A DNA stretch of 6,431 nucleotides from JBARCX01 sp049794535. Its GTDB lineage: Bacteria; Pseudomonadota; Gammaproteobacteria; Xanthomonadales; Rhodanobacteraceae. How positions within the stretch are numbered: position 1 is the stretch's first letter; every line of letters begins with the position of its first letter. The stretch spans positions 1-6,431 of the forward strand of contig JBARCX010000299.1 of NCBI GenBank assembly GCA_049794535.1, read 5' to 3'. Positions 1-6,308 of this stretch are shown here, piece after piece. Below the pieces are notes generated by a model. The model saw only the letters and a program-made list of their open reading frames with translations. It did not search any database and was not told the DNA's origin. The translations under genes were made by a program, and so were the position numbers.

Positions 1-1305
1 GAGCAGGGCAAGCTGGATATGAACGACCGGGTGATCGATCACCTGCCGTGGTTTCGTATGTCCGATCCGTATGTGACCAAGGAGATGCGCATTCGCGATC
101 TGCTGGCGCATCGCAGTGGCCTGGGGCCGCATGCGGGTGACTTGCTGTATTTCCCGGCGACGTCTTACACAACGAAGCAGGTGGTTGAGCATTTGCGCTA
201 CGTGCCGCTGATGCACAGCTTCCGTGGTGCCTACGATTACGACAATATTTTGTTTGCGGTTGCTACCTTGGTGATCGAGCAGGCTTCTGGTCAAAGCTAT
301 GCCGACTTCGTGCGCGAGCACATTTTCCAACCCGTCGGCATGGACGAGTCATTGATCGACGGCACGTTCCTCAAGCCCGGTGCCAATGCCGCTATCGGCC
401 AGGAAATGGTTCGTGGGAAGCTTACGGCAGTACCGATGTTGGCCTGGGTGAACAACCGTGGCGCTGCGGGTATCTACTCGAACGTGCACGACATGGCCAA
501 ATGGCTGAATGTGCAATTGGCCGATGGCGCGTTGCCGGCGAGCCAGGGCGATACATCACAGCGGCTGTTCTCCGAGGATAGCCAGCGGCAGATGTGGTCG
601 ACCATTACACCGATCGATATTGATCCGCCTGCCGTGCCGGCACTCGCCGCCACCACGCCGAATTCCTTGGGCTATGGCGAAGGCTGGTATCTATCCGATT
701 ACCGCGGTCAGCGACTGGTATGGCACACCGGCGGATGGCCGGGCATGGCCTCGGAAGTGATGCTGGTTCCTGGGCTAAAGCTGGGTGTGGTGATACTCAC
801 TAATCAGGAGTCGGAAGAGCCATTCAAGGCGGTGATCTATCACGTGCTGGATGCGTATCTCGGCGCACCGAAAACCGATTGGATAGCCGCTTATGCGGAG
901 GCCATGAAGCAGGGCAACTCCAGTGGCGATATGAGCTGGCATGCACATGTGGCAGCACGCGATCCCAATAGTCATCCTTCGCTGCCCCTGGCCAACTACG
1001 CGGGTGATTATCGCGATGCCTGGTATGGCGATGTCAGCCTGCGCGTGGAAGGCGGCAAACTGAGCCTGCACTTTTCCAAGACGCCGCAATTAGTGGGCAC
1101 GCTGGAGCCGTGGCAGCACGACACCTTTCTTGTGCACTGGGACGATAGTGCGTTGAACGCGAGTGCGTTCATCAGCTTTACGCTCGATGCCGATGGCAAG
1201 GTCAGCGAAGCGCGCATGCAGCGGGCCTCGTCGTCGGTGGCTTCGGCCTATGACTTCCAGGATCTTCGGCTGGAGCCGGTAGCGCCGGTTAAGGGCGACA
1301 ACTAA
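1..1305 (+). CDS. Serine hydrolase, beta-lactamase/PBP fold with DUF3471-type C-terminus (5' truncated)
   Basis: This is the 3' part of an exported serine hydrolase of the class C beta-lactamase/D-alanyl-D-alanine-carboxypeptidase-like superfamily. The reading frame is open from the first base. The codons before the first ATG (EQGKLD) match the downstream paralogue, so the true start lies outside the window. By alignment about 127 N-terminal residues are missing, including the signal peptide and the SxxK nucleophile. Visible family marks, numbered from the first codon, are LLAHRSGL near residue 36, the YxN-type motif YDN at 80-82, IFQPVGMDESL near 110, and the HTG motif (KTG equivalent) at 242-244 in VWHTGGWPG. 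A DUF3471-like region follows at about 331-420 (YAGDYRDAWYGD, then WQHDTF). Against its paralogue it is about two residues shorter near residue 135 and has GQ where the paralogue has GH. No frameshift is seen. The family assignment is firm; the substrate (peptide, ester or beta-lactam) is unknown. Confidence 0.93.
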   Translation, partial: EQGKLDMNDRVIDHLPWFRMSDPYVTKEMRIRDLLAHRSGLGPHAGDLLYFPATSYTTKQVVEHLRYVPLMHSFRGAYDYDNILFAVATLVIEQASGQSYADFVREHIFQPVGMDESLIDGTFLKPGANAAIGQEMVRGKLTAVPMLAWVNNRGAAGIYSNVHDMAKWLNVQLADGALPASQGDTSQRLFSEDSQRQMWSTITPIDIDPPAVPALAATTPNSLGYGEGWYLSDYRGQRLVWHTGGWPGMASEVMLVPGLKLGVVILTNQESEEPFKAVIYHVLDAYLGAPKTDWIAAYAEAMKQGNSSGDMSWHAHVAARDPNSHPSLPLANYAGDYRDAWYGDVSLRVEGGKLSLHFSKTPQLVGTLEPWQHDTFLVHWDDSALNASAFISFTLDADGKVSEARMQRASSSVASAYDFQDLRLEPVAPVKGDN

Positions 1306-1337
1306 CGGCTCGCGCAGGTATTTAATTCAGCCCCACT

Positions 1338-1369
1338 CGTCGTCCCTGCGCAAGCAGGGACCCAGTGGC
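1338..1369 (+). repeat. REP-type hairpin, left arm
   Basis: An 8-bp perfect stem, GTCCCTGC (1342-1349) with GCAGGGAC (1354-1361), closes a GCAA tetraloop. It is flanked by CGTC on the left and CCAGTGGC on the right. It matches the reverse complement of the right arm at 25 of 32 positions. Six of the seven differences form three compensatory base-pair swaps in the stem. There is no T-run after it, so it is not a canonical intrinsic terminator. Confidence 0.75.
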
Positions 1370-1462
1370 GTTGTCATTGGAGGGGGCGATATCGCTGAAT
1401 GCCCGCTGTTTCTTTTGACTCAGTTCAGAACACGCTCGACCACGCGACAATCAAACCATAAG

Positions 1463-1494
1463 GCCACTGGATTCCGGCCTGCGCCGGAATGACG
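1463..1494 (-). repeat. REP-type hairpin, right arm
   Basis: An 8-bp perfect stem, ATTCCGGC (1471-1478) with GCCGGAAT (1483-1490), closes a 4-nt loop (CTGC on the + strand). It is flanked by GCCACTGG and GACG. Read on the minus strand it has the common form CGTCATTCCGGC...GCCGGAATCCAGTGG, a repeat type found scattered through many proteobacterial genomes. The ATTCC-N-GGAAT shape also resembles the neisserial dRS3 repeat. This arm looks like the intact consensus copy and the left arm like a diverged partner. Confidence 0.75.
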
Positions 1495-1568
1495 AGCATG
1501 AGGCTGGGTGACTTCCGGCGCTGGCGCTTACAGGGGCAGGCCGGATAGTGTGCCGGTTTGCAATCAGC

Positions 1569-1572
1569 GGAG
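1569..1572 (+). promoter_or_regulatory. Ribosome binding site of the second serine hydrolase
   Basis: GGAG lies seven bases before the ATG at 1580. It supports that ATG over the in-frame GTG at 1508, which would add 24 residues ahead of a clean signal peptide and has no convincing Shine-Dalgarno sequence. Confidence 0.55.
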
Positions 1573-1579
1573 CCGATGC

Positions 1580-3277
1580 ATGTCACAGCGATTCCTCTCC
1601 ACACGTCTGGCGGCCTGTTGCGCGTTGGCGGTGTTTGCCACCGGCGCTTTGGCGCAGGGTCAGAACACACCGATGCTCACTGCGCCGGCGGTAGCAACAT
1701 CGTCGGCCACGGCTCACGATATCGCGCAGCCGGCCTTGCCGCCGATGCTGCAGGATTTCGGCAGCTATGTGGATAGCGCACGCAAGACATTCAATGTGCC
1801 AGGTATCGCGGTCGCCATCGTCAAAGACGGCAAGGTGGTGATGGAGCAGGGCTTTGGCCTGCGCGAGAACGGCAAGCCGGAACAAGTCGATGCGCATACG
1901 CTGTTTGCCATCGCATCGAACACCAAAGCCTTCACGGCGGCCGCACTACAGATGCTGGCCGAGCAGGGCAAACTGGATATGGACGGCCGGGTGATCGACT
2001 ACCTGCCGTGGTTCCAGATGTCGGACCCCTACGTCACGCGTGAGATGCGGGTGCGCGATCTGCTCGCTCATCGCAGCGGTCTTAGCCTTGGCGCGGGTGA
2101 TTTACTGTATTGGCCGCCGACCAGCTACACCACCAAGGATGTGGTTGAGCACCTTCGCGATGTGCCGCTGGCACACGGATTCCGCAGCCATTACGCCTAC
2201 GACAACATTCTGTTTGCCGTAGCCACTTTGGTGATCGAAAAGGTCTCCGGCCAGAGCTACGCTGACTACGTGCGGCAGCACATTTTTCAGCCGGTGGGTA
2301 TGGACGAATCACTGATCGACATGACCTACCTGAAGCCAGGTATGGACTATGCGATGGGCCATGCCTTGTACGACTTCAAGGATCTCAAGCCAGTGCCGCC
2401 GATGGCGTGGCTCAACGATCCCGGTGCGGGTGGCATTTATGCCAGCGTGCACGATCTCGCCAAGTGGATGAACATGCAGTTGGCGGGTGGTGAGTTGCCG
2501 ACGACAGGCGCGGATGGCAAATCGCAGCGCCTGTTTTCACAAGATAGCCAGAACCAGATGTGGTCGATGCTGACGCCGATTCCGATCGGCAAGCCGCCGA
2601 TTCCCGAATTGGCGCCGCTCGTACCCAATTTCTCTGGCTACGGCGAAGGTTGGTTTTTGAGCGATTACCACGGCCAGAAACTGGTATGGCACACCGGCGG
2701 CTGGCCGGGCATGGTGTCACGGGTGACCTTGGTGCCAGGGCTTCACCTCGGTGTGGTCGTGCTGACCAATCAGGAGTCGGGTGCTGCATTTAACGCAGTG
2801 ACTTACCGCGCGCTTGATGCTTATCTCAATCCGCAAAACAAGACCGATTGGGTTGCCGTGTATGACAAGGCCGTGAAGCAGTCCGAGGCGAAGTCCGACG
2901 ACAGCTGGTCGAAGCACGAAGCTGCGCGCGACAAGAACGGCAAGCCGTCGCTGCCGCTGGCGAAATACGCAGGCACTTATCGCGACCCGTGGTATGGCGA
3001 CATCGTTATCAGTAGCGAGGGTGGCAAGCTGCGTCTGCGCTTCAGCAAGACCGCGCAGCTGATCGGCACGATGACACCGTGGCAACACGATACTTTCATC
3101 GTGCGCTGGGACGATCGTGCGTTGAATGCCGATGCGTTCGTCAGCTTCGCGTTAGATGAAGACGGCAACATTCGCGAGATGCGGATGAATCCCGTCTCGC
3201 CGCTGACCGACTTCAGCTTCGACTTCCAGGATTTGCGATTGAGTCCCGTCAAGCCGGACGAGAAGAAAGAGCACTGA
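1580..3277 (+). CDS. Exported serine hydrolase, beta-lactamase/PBP fold with DUF3471-type C-terminus
   Basis: This is a complete 565-residue member of the class C beta-lactamase/carboxypeptidase-like serine hydrolases. The N-terminus (residues 1-25, ending ALA before Q26) is a Sec-type signal peptide, so the enzyme should act in the periplasm or outside. The catalytic set is intact: SNTK at 113-116 (nucleophile S113, K116), YDN at 207-209 and HTG at 371-373. A DUF3471-like region follows at about 459-555 (YAGTYRDPWYGD, then WQHDTF), and the tail is charged (DEKKEH). It is the tandem paralogue of the truncated gene on its left: EQGKLDM, LLAHRSGL, LVWHTGGWPGM and TPQL/TAQL-type blocks recur in the same order. 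The start is set by the signal peptide and a GGAG seven bases upstream. Superfamily members include beta-lactamases, esterases and D-amino-acid peptidases. The exact reaction cannot be told from sequence, and a role in beta-lactam resistance should not be assumed. Confidence 0.93.
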   Translation: MSQRFLSTRLAACCALAVFATGALAQGQNTPMLTAPAVATSSATAHDIAQPALPPMLQDFGSYVDSARKTFNVPGIAVAIVKDGKVVMEQGFGLRENGKPEQVDAHTLFAIASNTKAFTAAALQMLAEQGKLDMDGRVIDYLPWFQMSDPYVTREMRVRDLLAHRSGLSLGAGDLLYWPPTSYTTKDVVEHLRDVPLAHGFRSHYAYDNILFAVATLVIEKVSGQSYADYVRQHIFQPVGMDESLIDMTYLKPGMDYAMGHALYDFKDLKPVPPMAWLNDPGAGGIYASVHDLAKWMNMQLAGGELPTTGADGKSQRLFSQDSQNQMWSMLTPIPIGKPPIPELAPLVPNFSGYGEGWFLSDYHGQKLVWHTGGWPGMVSRVTLVPGLHLGVVVLTNQESGAAFNAVTYRALDAYLNPQNKTDWVAVYDKAVKQSEAKSDDSWSKHEAARDKNGKPSLPLAKYAGTYRDPWYGDIVISSEGGKLRLRFSKTAQLIGTMTPWQHDTFIVRWDDRALNADAFVSFALDEDGNIREMRMNPVSPLTDFSFDFQDLRLSPVKPDEKKEH

Positions 3278-3390
3278 CAAAGGGCGGCAGTGTGTTGGGG
3301 TGTGCGTAGTCATGAAAGGAATGCGTAGGGTGCAGGCCTGAGTGTGAGTGTCGGTGCTTCACCTACGTGCTTTTGAGTATTCAATGGTCG

Positions 3391-3395
3391 AAGGA
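3391..3395 (+). promoter_or_regulatory. Ribosome binding site of the esterase gene
   Basis: AAGGA lies six bases before the ATG at 3402 and decides that start. The longer in-frame starts (GTG 3348, ATG 3384) would place up to 18 extra residues in front of a good signal peptide and lack an equally placed site. Confidence 0.65.
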
Positions 3396-3401
3396 TTGCT
3401 A

Positions 3402-5036
3402 ATGCGCTATCGCCATCATGTTGCTGCCGTGCTGTTGTGCTGGGGCCTGTCTGTGGGTGCGGCTTACGCACGACCCGACGCAAGCACCATTCCCGTACAT
3501 CGCTTCTTCCATGTGCAGCTGGGAGCGAGCGAGGCGCAAGCGGAGTCCGGTCGATTGCTGCTGTTCGCGATAGACGAAAAGACCGCCGAAGCTGCCGCGA
3601 AAGGGGGCAAGGTTGAGCAAGTCGATAGCGATTTGCTCAACCCGCTGCAGACCTTCGTCGCCGCGCGCGAAGTAAGCCGGTTGGCGCCAGGGCAGACGAT
3701 CGATATCGATACCGACGAGATGGCATTCCCCGCCAACTGGTCCACGCTGCCACCCGGTGATTATCTGGTGCAAGCCGTGCTCGACGTGAATCACAGCTAC
3801 AACTACACCGGACGTGGTGCGGGTGATCTGATCAGTGCGGTGGTGAAGGTGCACCTGCCCATCGCATCGATTCCGACCTTGAGTCTGGATAAGACCGTAC
3901 CGGCGAATGATCCGTGGGCCGTGCCGCCCTCAGCACCGGCGACGGTACGCGACGGGGTAGCGGCAGTGCATGAGCATGCAAAATCCATTGATTTCGTAAG
4001 CCCTTCATTGAGCGCGTTTTGGGGCCGGCCGATCCATATGCGTGGTCGCGTGCTATTGCCACCGGGTTATGACGCGAAGGACAGCACACGCTATCCCACG
4101 GTCTATTACACCCACGGTTTCGGCGGCAACAACGATCGCCTGATCGGCCCGATGACCTATGTCTACACCGCGATGGCCAAGGGCGAAATGCCGCCCATGA
4201 TCTGGGTGTTCCTGGATGAATCCAGCGCCACCGGTACGCACGAGTTCGCCGATTCGGTGAACAATGGCCCCTGGGGACAGGCGCTCACCACCGAGTTGAT
4301 TCCAAAGCTGGAATCAACGTACCGGATGGATGCCAATGTGCGCGGCCGTTTCCTCAACGGTCACTCATCCGGCGGTTGGGCGACGCTGTGGTTGCAGACG
4401 CGCTATCCGAAAATCTTCGGCGGTACCTGGTCTACTTCGCCCGACTCTAGTGATTTCCACGATTTCACCGGGCCGGATCTGTATGCGTCGCATGCCAATG
4501 TCTACCGCAGGGCGGATGGTTCGGCGTATCCGTTGGTGCGCGACAAAGGCAAGGTGCTGGCTACGCTCGAGCAGTTTGTGAAACTCGAGCGCGTGTATGG
4601 CCCTTATGGTGGCCAGTTCGCTTCGTTCGAATGGGTGTTTTCGCCACGTGGCCAAGACGGCCGGCCTGAGCCGATGTTCAATCGTGATACCGGTGATGTC
4701 GACCCGATGGTGGTCGCGTATTGGGGAGAGCACTACGACATCGCTCGCCGGCTGCAGGCCAACTGGCCGGAGCTGAAGACCGATCTGGACGGCAAGATCC
4801 ACCTGTACGTGGGCACCGCCGATACGTTCTACCTCGACGGTGCGGCGCATCGCCTGAAAGCGGTATTGGATGGCCTGCATGCGACATCCGATTTCCACTT
4901 CCTGCCCGGCAGGACGCACTTTGACCTTTACATGCAGGGCAAGGACTCCCACGCGCTGTTGAAGCAGATCAGCTGGGAGATGTACGCGCTCGCACGGCCC
5001 CATGCCACGCTGAAGGCCGTGGCAACGGTGCCTTGA
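3402..5036 (+). CDS. Exported alpha/beta hydrolase, putative esterase (esterase D/Fes-like) family
   Basis: This is a 544-residue secreted alpha/beta hydrolase. Residues 1-23 form a signal peptide (MRYRHH, hydrophobic core, AYA before R24). Residues about 30-155 are a separate region rich in predicted strands that has no catalytic motif; its family is not recognised. The hydrolase core runs from about 195 to the end. It has YYTHGFGG at 235-242, where HG probably forms the oxyanion-hole strand. The nucleophile elbow GHSSGG is at 320-325, with S322 as nucleophile. The acid is probably D474 or D479 in GTADTFYLDG, and the catalytic histidine is H506 in GRTHFDLY. This order matches the putative esterase family (PF00756 type: esterase D, enterochelin esterase, antigen 85). 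It follows the serine hydrolase after 124 bp in the same direction, so co-expression is possible but a tight operon is not shown. The substrate is unknown; an ester or small peptide-like conjugate is plausible. Confidence 0.88.
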   Translation: MRYRHHVAAVLLCWGLSVGAAYARPDASTIPVHRFFHVQLGASEAQAESGRLLLFAIDEKTAEAAAKGGKVEQVDSDLLNPLQTFVAAREVSRLAPGQTIDIDTDEMAFPANWSTLPPGDYLVQAVLDVNHSYNYTGRGAGDLISAVVKVHLPIASIPTLSLDKTVPANDPWAVPPSAPATVRDGVAAVHEHAKSIDFVSPSLSAFWGRPIHMRGRVLLPPGYDAKDSTRYPTVYYTHGFGGNNDRLIGPMTYVYTAMAKGEMPPMIWVFLDESSATGTHEFADSVNNGPWGQALTTELIPKLESTYRMDANVRGRFLNGHSSGGWATLWLQTRYPKIFGGTWSTSPDSSDFHDFTGPDLYASHANVYRRADGSAYPLVRDKGKVLATLEQFVKLERVYGPYGGQFASFEWVFSPRGQDGRPEPMFNRDTGDVDPMVVAYWGEHYDIARRLQANWPELKTDLDGKIHLYVGTADTFYLDGAAHRLKAVLDGLHATSDFHFLPGRTHFDLYMQGKDSHALLKQISWEMYALARPHATLKAVATVP

Positions 5037-5046
5037 TCGCCGGTCT

Positions 5047-5073
5047 GAACGCCTTTGCGTCGCATTGGCGTTC
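5047..5073 (+). terminator. Possible stem-loop after the esterase gene
   Basis: GAACGCC (5047-5053) pairs with GGCGTTC (5067-5073) across a 13-nt loop, 10 bp after the esterase stop. The sequence after it (GGTTAAACCCC) has no real T-run, so intrinsic termination is doubtful. The hairpin may instead protect the transcript 3' end. Confidence 0.35.
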
Positions 5074-5208
5074 GGTTAAACCCCTCGTGACTCGTCGCTC
5101 GCCCCTATTCACCGTTTTCAGGCATAGTTACTGTCGCAAGCTCTGTTGAAACAGGCGCTTGGGGTGTCGGGTAGCGGCATAGCCGTGACCGCACAGCGGG
5201 AACACCGT

Positions 5209-5237
5209 TTGTCATGAACGGGCGCGCTTCCTGTAAT
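5209..5237 (+). promoter_or_regulatory. Sigma-70-type promoter of the DUF3761 gene
   Basis: TTGTCA (5209-5214) and TGTAAT (5232-5237) are separated by exactly 17 bp. Each hexamer matches the consensus at five of six positions. Transcription would start near 5244, leaving a leader of about 25 nt that contains the GGAGGGAG ribosome site (5257-5264). A short dyad, CCGTT (5205-5209) and AACGG (5217-5221), overlaps the -35 box and could be an operator. Confidence 0.65.
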
Positions 5238-5269
5238 CGGTACACGAATTCATCCTGGAGGGAGTCGAA

Positions 5270-5788
5270 ATGAAATCGTTTGGATTTATGGCAGTACTGG
5301 CGGCCACGTTGATGGCTGCCCCGGTTGTATATGCACAGCAGGCTGCGACACCGACGGCAGCACCGGCCTCGGCACCGGCAGGTTCCACTGGCCTGTGCAA
5401 AGACAGTACCTACACCAGTCAGGCCAGCAAGAAGGGCGCGTGCAAAGGCCATAAGGGCGTAGAGGCCTGGTACGGCGCCAGCTCGTCCGCTGCGCCAGCC
5501 GCGGCAGCCGCTCCTGCGGCAGCCGCAGCCCCAGCAGCAGGTGCCGCCGCGGCAACAACACCTGCAGCGGCTACCAAGGCTTCGAAGAAGTCAGCGGCCA
5601 ATACGCCGTCCGCCACAGTCGCTCCTGGCGGTGGTCCTGGCATGGTCTGGGTCAATGACAAGAGCAAGGCTTACCACTGTCAGGGTAGCAAGTGGTATGG
5701 CACGACCAAGCACGGCAAATACATGAGCAAGGCCGATGCTGATGCCGCGGGCAACCACCTCGCAAAGGGTGAAACCTGCACGCCGTAA
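5270..5788 (+). CDS. Exported DUF3761-type protein with Ala/Pro-rich linker
   Basis: This is a 172-residue secreted protein of unknown function. Residues 1-22 are a signal peptide ending VYA before Q23. After a short A/P/T stretch comes a module at about 39-68, TGLCKDSTYTS...GACKGHKGVEAWY, with C43 and C58. This is the recognisable DUF3761 signature. Residues about 69-118 are a low-complexity Ala/Pro/Ser/Lys linker. The C-terminal module at about 119-172 (MVWVNDKSKAYHCQGSKWYG, then HGKYMSKADADAAGNH) has C137 and C170. The four cysteines could make two disulfides in the periplasm. A strong GGAGGGAG ribosome site lies just upstream, and the gene has its own promoter and terminator, so it is transcribed alone. 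It is unrelated by sequence to the hydrolases on its left. The C-terminal YHC...WYG...Y block resembles small surface or wall-associated domains, but I cannot assign a ligand. Confidence 0.88.
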   Translation: MKSFGFMAVLAATLMAAPVVYAQQAATPTAAPASAPAGSTGLCKDSTYTSQASKKGACKGHKGVEAWYGASSSAAPAAAAAPAAAAAPAAGAAAATTPAAATKASKKSAANTPSATVAPGGGPGMVWVNDKSKAYHCQGSKWYGTTKHGKYMSKADADAAGNHLAKGETCTP

Positions 5789-5806
5789 TGTGTTGATGTT
5801 TGAATC

Positions 5807-5848
5807 AAAAAAAGCAGGGCCGGCATGCATGCCGGCCCTGCTTTTTTT
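5807..5848. terminator. Bidirectional intrinsic terminator (perfect 42-bp palindrome)
   Basis: The sequence is a perfect palindrome centred between 5827 and 5828. It consists of A7, the arm GCAGGGCCGGCATG, its exact complement, and T7. On either strand it gives a very G+C-rich hairpin followed by a seven-T run, so it can end transcription from both sides. It sits 18 bp after the DUF3761 stop codon and 31 bp after the stop of the minus-strand ABM gene, which is exactly where a shared terminator for convergent genes is expected. Confidence 0.95.
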
Positions 5849-5879
5849 CGATCGCTGAATGTCATCTTCAGTCGACTAT

Positions 5880-6191
5880 TCAGTCGACCTTGCCGCCGAC
5901 GATGTGGGTGAGCTTGTAGTGCCGCATTTCCTCGATCTGCGATACGTAGGGTCGAATCGCTGCTAGAAACGGTGGAAACTGTGCGCTGTGCCGGAAGCCC
6001 TGCATGTGGTCGTCGGCTGAGGTCCAGCGGATGCGCAGCACGTAAACCCCCGGTTCGTCGCTGCAATGGCTCAGCTCGTAACCGATGCAATACGGGCTCT
6101 CCGCGAGAGAGTGAGCGGCACGTGCATAGTCGCTCTCAAACGTTGCACAGTTTTCGACAGGTAACTTGTAACGGATGTACTCCACGATCAT
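5880..6191 (-). CDS. ABM-domain (antibiotic biosynthesis monooxygenase-like) protein
   Basis: This is a 103-residue single-domain protein of the dimeric alpha/beta-barrel (ferredoxin-like) type, matching the ABM family (PF03992 type). It starts MIVEYIRYKLP, a typical first strand. A helix follows (FESDYARAAHSLAES), then the strand pair CIGYELSHC and GVYVLRIRW. The second helix is in DDHMQGFRHSAQFPPFLAAI, and it ends with the usual conserved C-terminal block VSQIEEMRHY. Its length is normal for the family. GGAGGA (6202 to 6197) lies five bases before the ATG. No signal peptide is present, so it is cytoplasmic. Known relatives include quinol monooxygenases (YgiN-like), heme-degrading enzymes and uncharacterised stress proteins; the sequence does not decide among them. 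It is divergent from an HxlR-type regulator, which suggests it is that regulator's target and is induced by electrophiles or quinones (inference). Confidence 0.83.
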   Translation of the reverse strand: MIVEYIRYKLPVENCATFESDYARAAHSLAESPYCIGYELSHCSDEPGVYVLRIRWTSADDHMQGFRHSAQFPPFLAAIRPYVSQIEEMRHYKLTHIVGGKVD

Positions 6192-6308
6192 AGATGTCCT
6201 CCGTGATGGTTCGGGGTGAAACCCGGTGCATCATGGCGCGTCATGTAGCGGAGTGAAACGCACCATCCGGTAACCTTGAGCAGTGTTGCCTTAACAGGTG
6301 TGTTAGCG
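6192..6308. promoter_or_regulatory. Shared control region between the divergent ABM and HxlR genes
   Basis: This 117-bp divergent intergenic region must contain both promoters. An imperfect 11-bp direct repeat, G(G/A)GTGAAAC(C/G)C, occurs at 6214-6224 and 6251-6261 (9 of 11 identical, 37 bp apart). The first copy is itself a small dyad, GGGT-GAA-ACCC. TCATG also occurs twice, at 6231-6235 and 6241-6245, one helical turn apart. These are candidate operator elements only. No strong -35/-10 pair was found in either direction. Confidence 0.4.

Larger units (their letters stand above)
1338..1494. repeat. REPIN-like element: two inverted REP-type hairpins around a 93-bp core
   Basis: Two 32-bp hairpin repeats lie in inverted orientation, at 1338-1369 and 1463-1494, and enclose 93 bp (1370-1462). 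Both end in the same CCAGTGGC block facing the core. This is the architecture of a REPIN/BIME, or of a small MITE-like element mobilised in trans. The core contains a 10-bp palindrome, GCGATATCGC (1386-1395), and no credible ORF. The element fills most of the spacer between the two paralogous hydrolase genes and ends 85 bp before the second start codon. No RAYT transposase gene is visible in the window. It could also influence transcript stability or termination of the first hydrolase gene, since the left hairpin starts 32 bp after its stop codon. Confidence 0.7.

Noticed and set aside
1415..1443. TTGACT as the -35 box of a promoter for the second hydrolase
   Set aside because: No acceptable -10 hexamer lies 16-18 bp downstream (GACCAC/ACCACG), so a promoter cannot be supported there.
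1338..1494. CRISPR array
   Set aside because: There are only two repeat units, in inverted rather than direct orientation, with a single 93-bp interval; this fits a REPIN/BIME.
1508..1579. In-frame GTG start adding 24 residues to the second hydrolase
   Set aside because: It begins 14 bp from the repeat hairpin, lacks a clear ribosome site and would bury a typical signal peptide; the ATG at 1580 fits better.
3348..3401. In-frame GTG (3348) and ATG (3384) starts for the esterase
   Set aside because: The ATG at 3402 has AAGGA at ideal spacing and begins a clean signal peptide; the longer forms would put non-signal residues in front of it.
4365..5003. 212-codon open frame on the minus strand inside the esterase gene
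   Set aside because: It lies wholly opposite a gene with clear catalytic motifs. Its translation shows no recognisable domain, as expected of an antisense shadow in G+C-rich DNA.
5105..5452. Minus-strand open frame over the promoter and start of the DUF3761 gene
   Set aside because: It overlaps a well-placed promoter, ribosome site and signal peptide on the other strand and shows no domain signature.
5480..5575. Alanine-rich codon run in the DUF3761 gene as a DNA tandem repeat
   Set aside because: The GCC/GCA/GCG codons vary irregularly and no fixed DNA unit repeats, so it is low-complexity protein sequence rather than a microsatellite.
5680..6090. 136-codon minus-strand open frame spanning the palindromic terminator
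   Set aside because: It runs through the terminator and overlaps two well-supported genes; the product has no family features.
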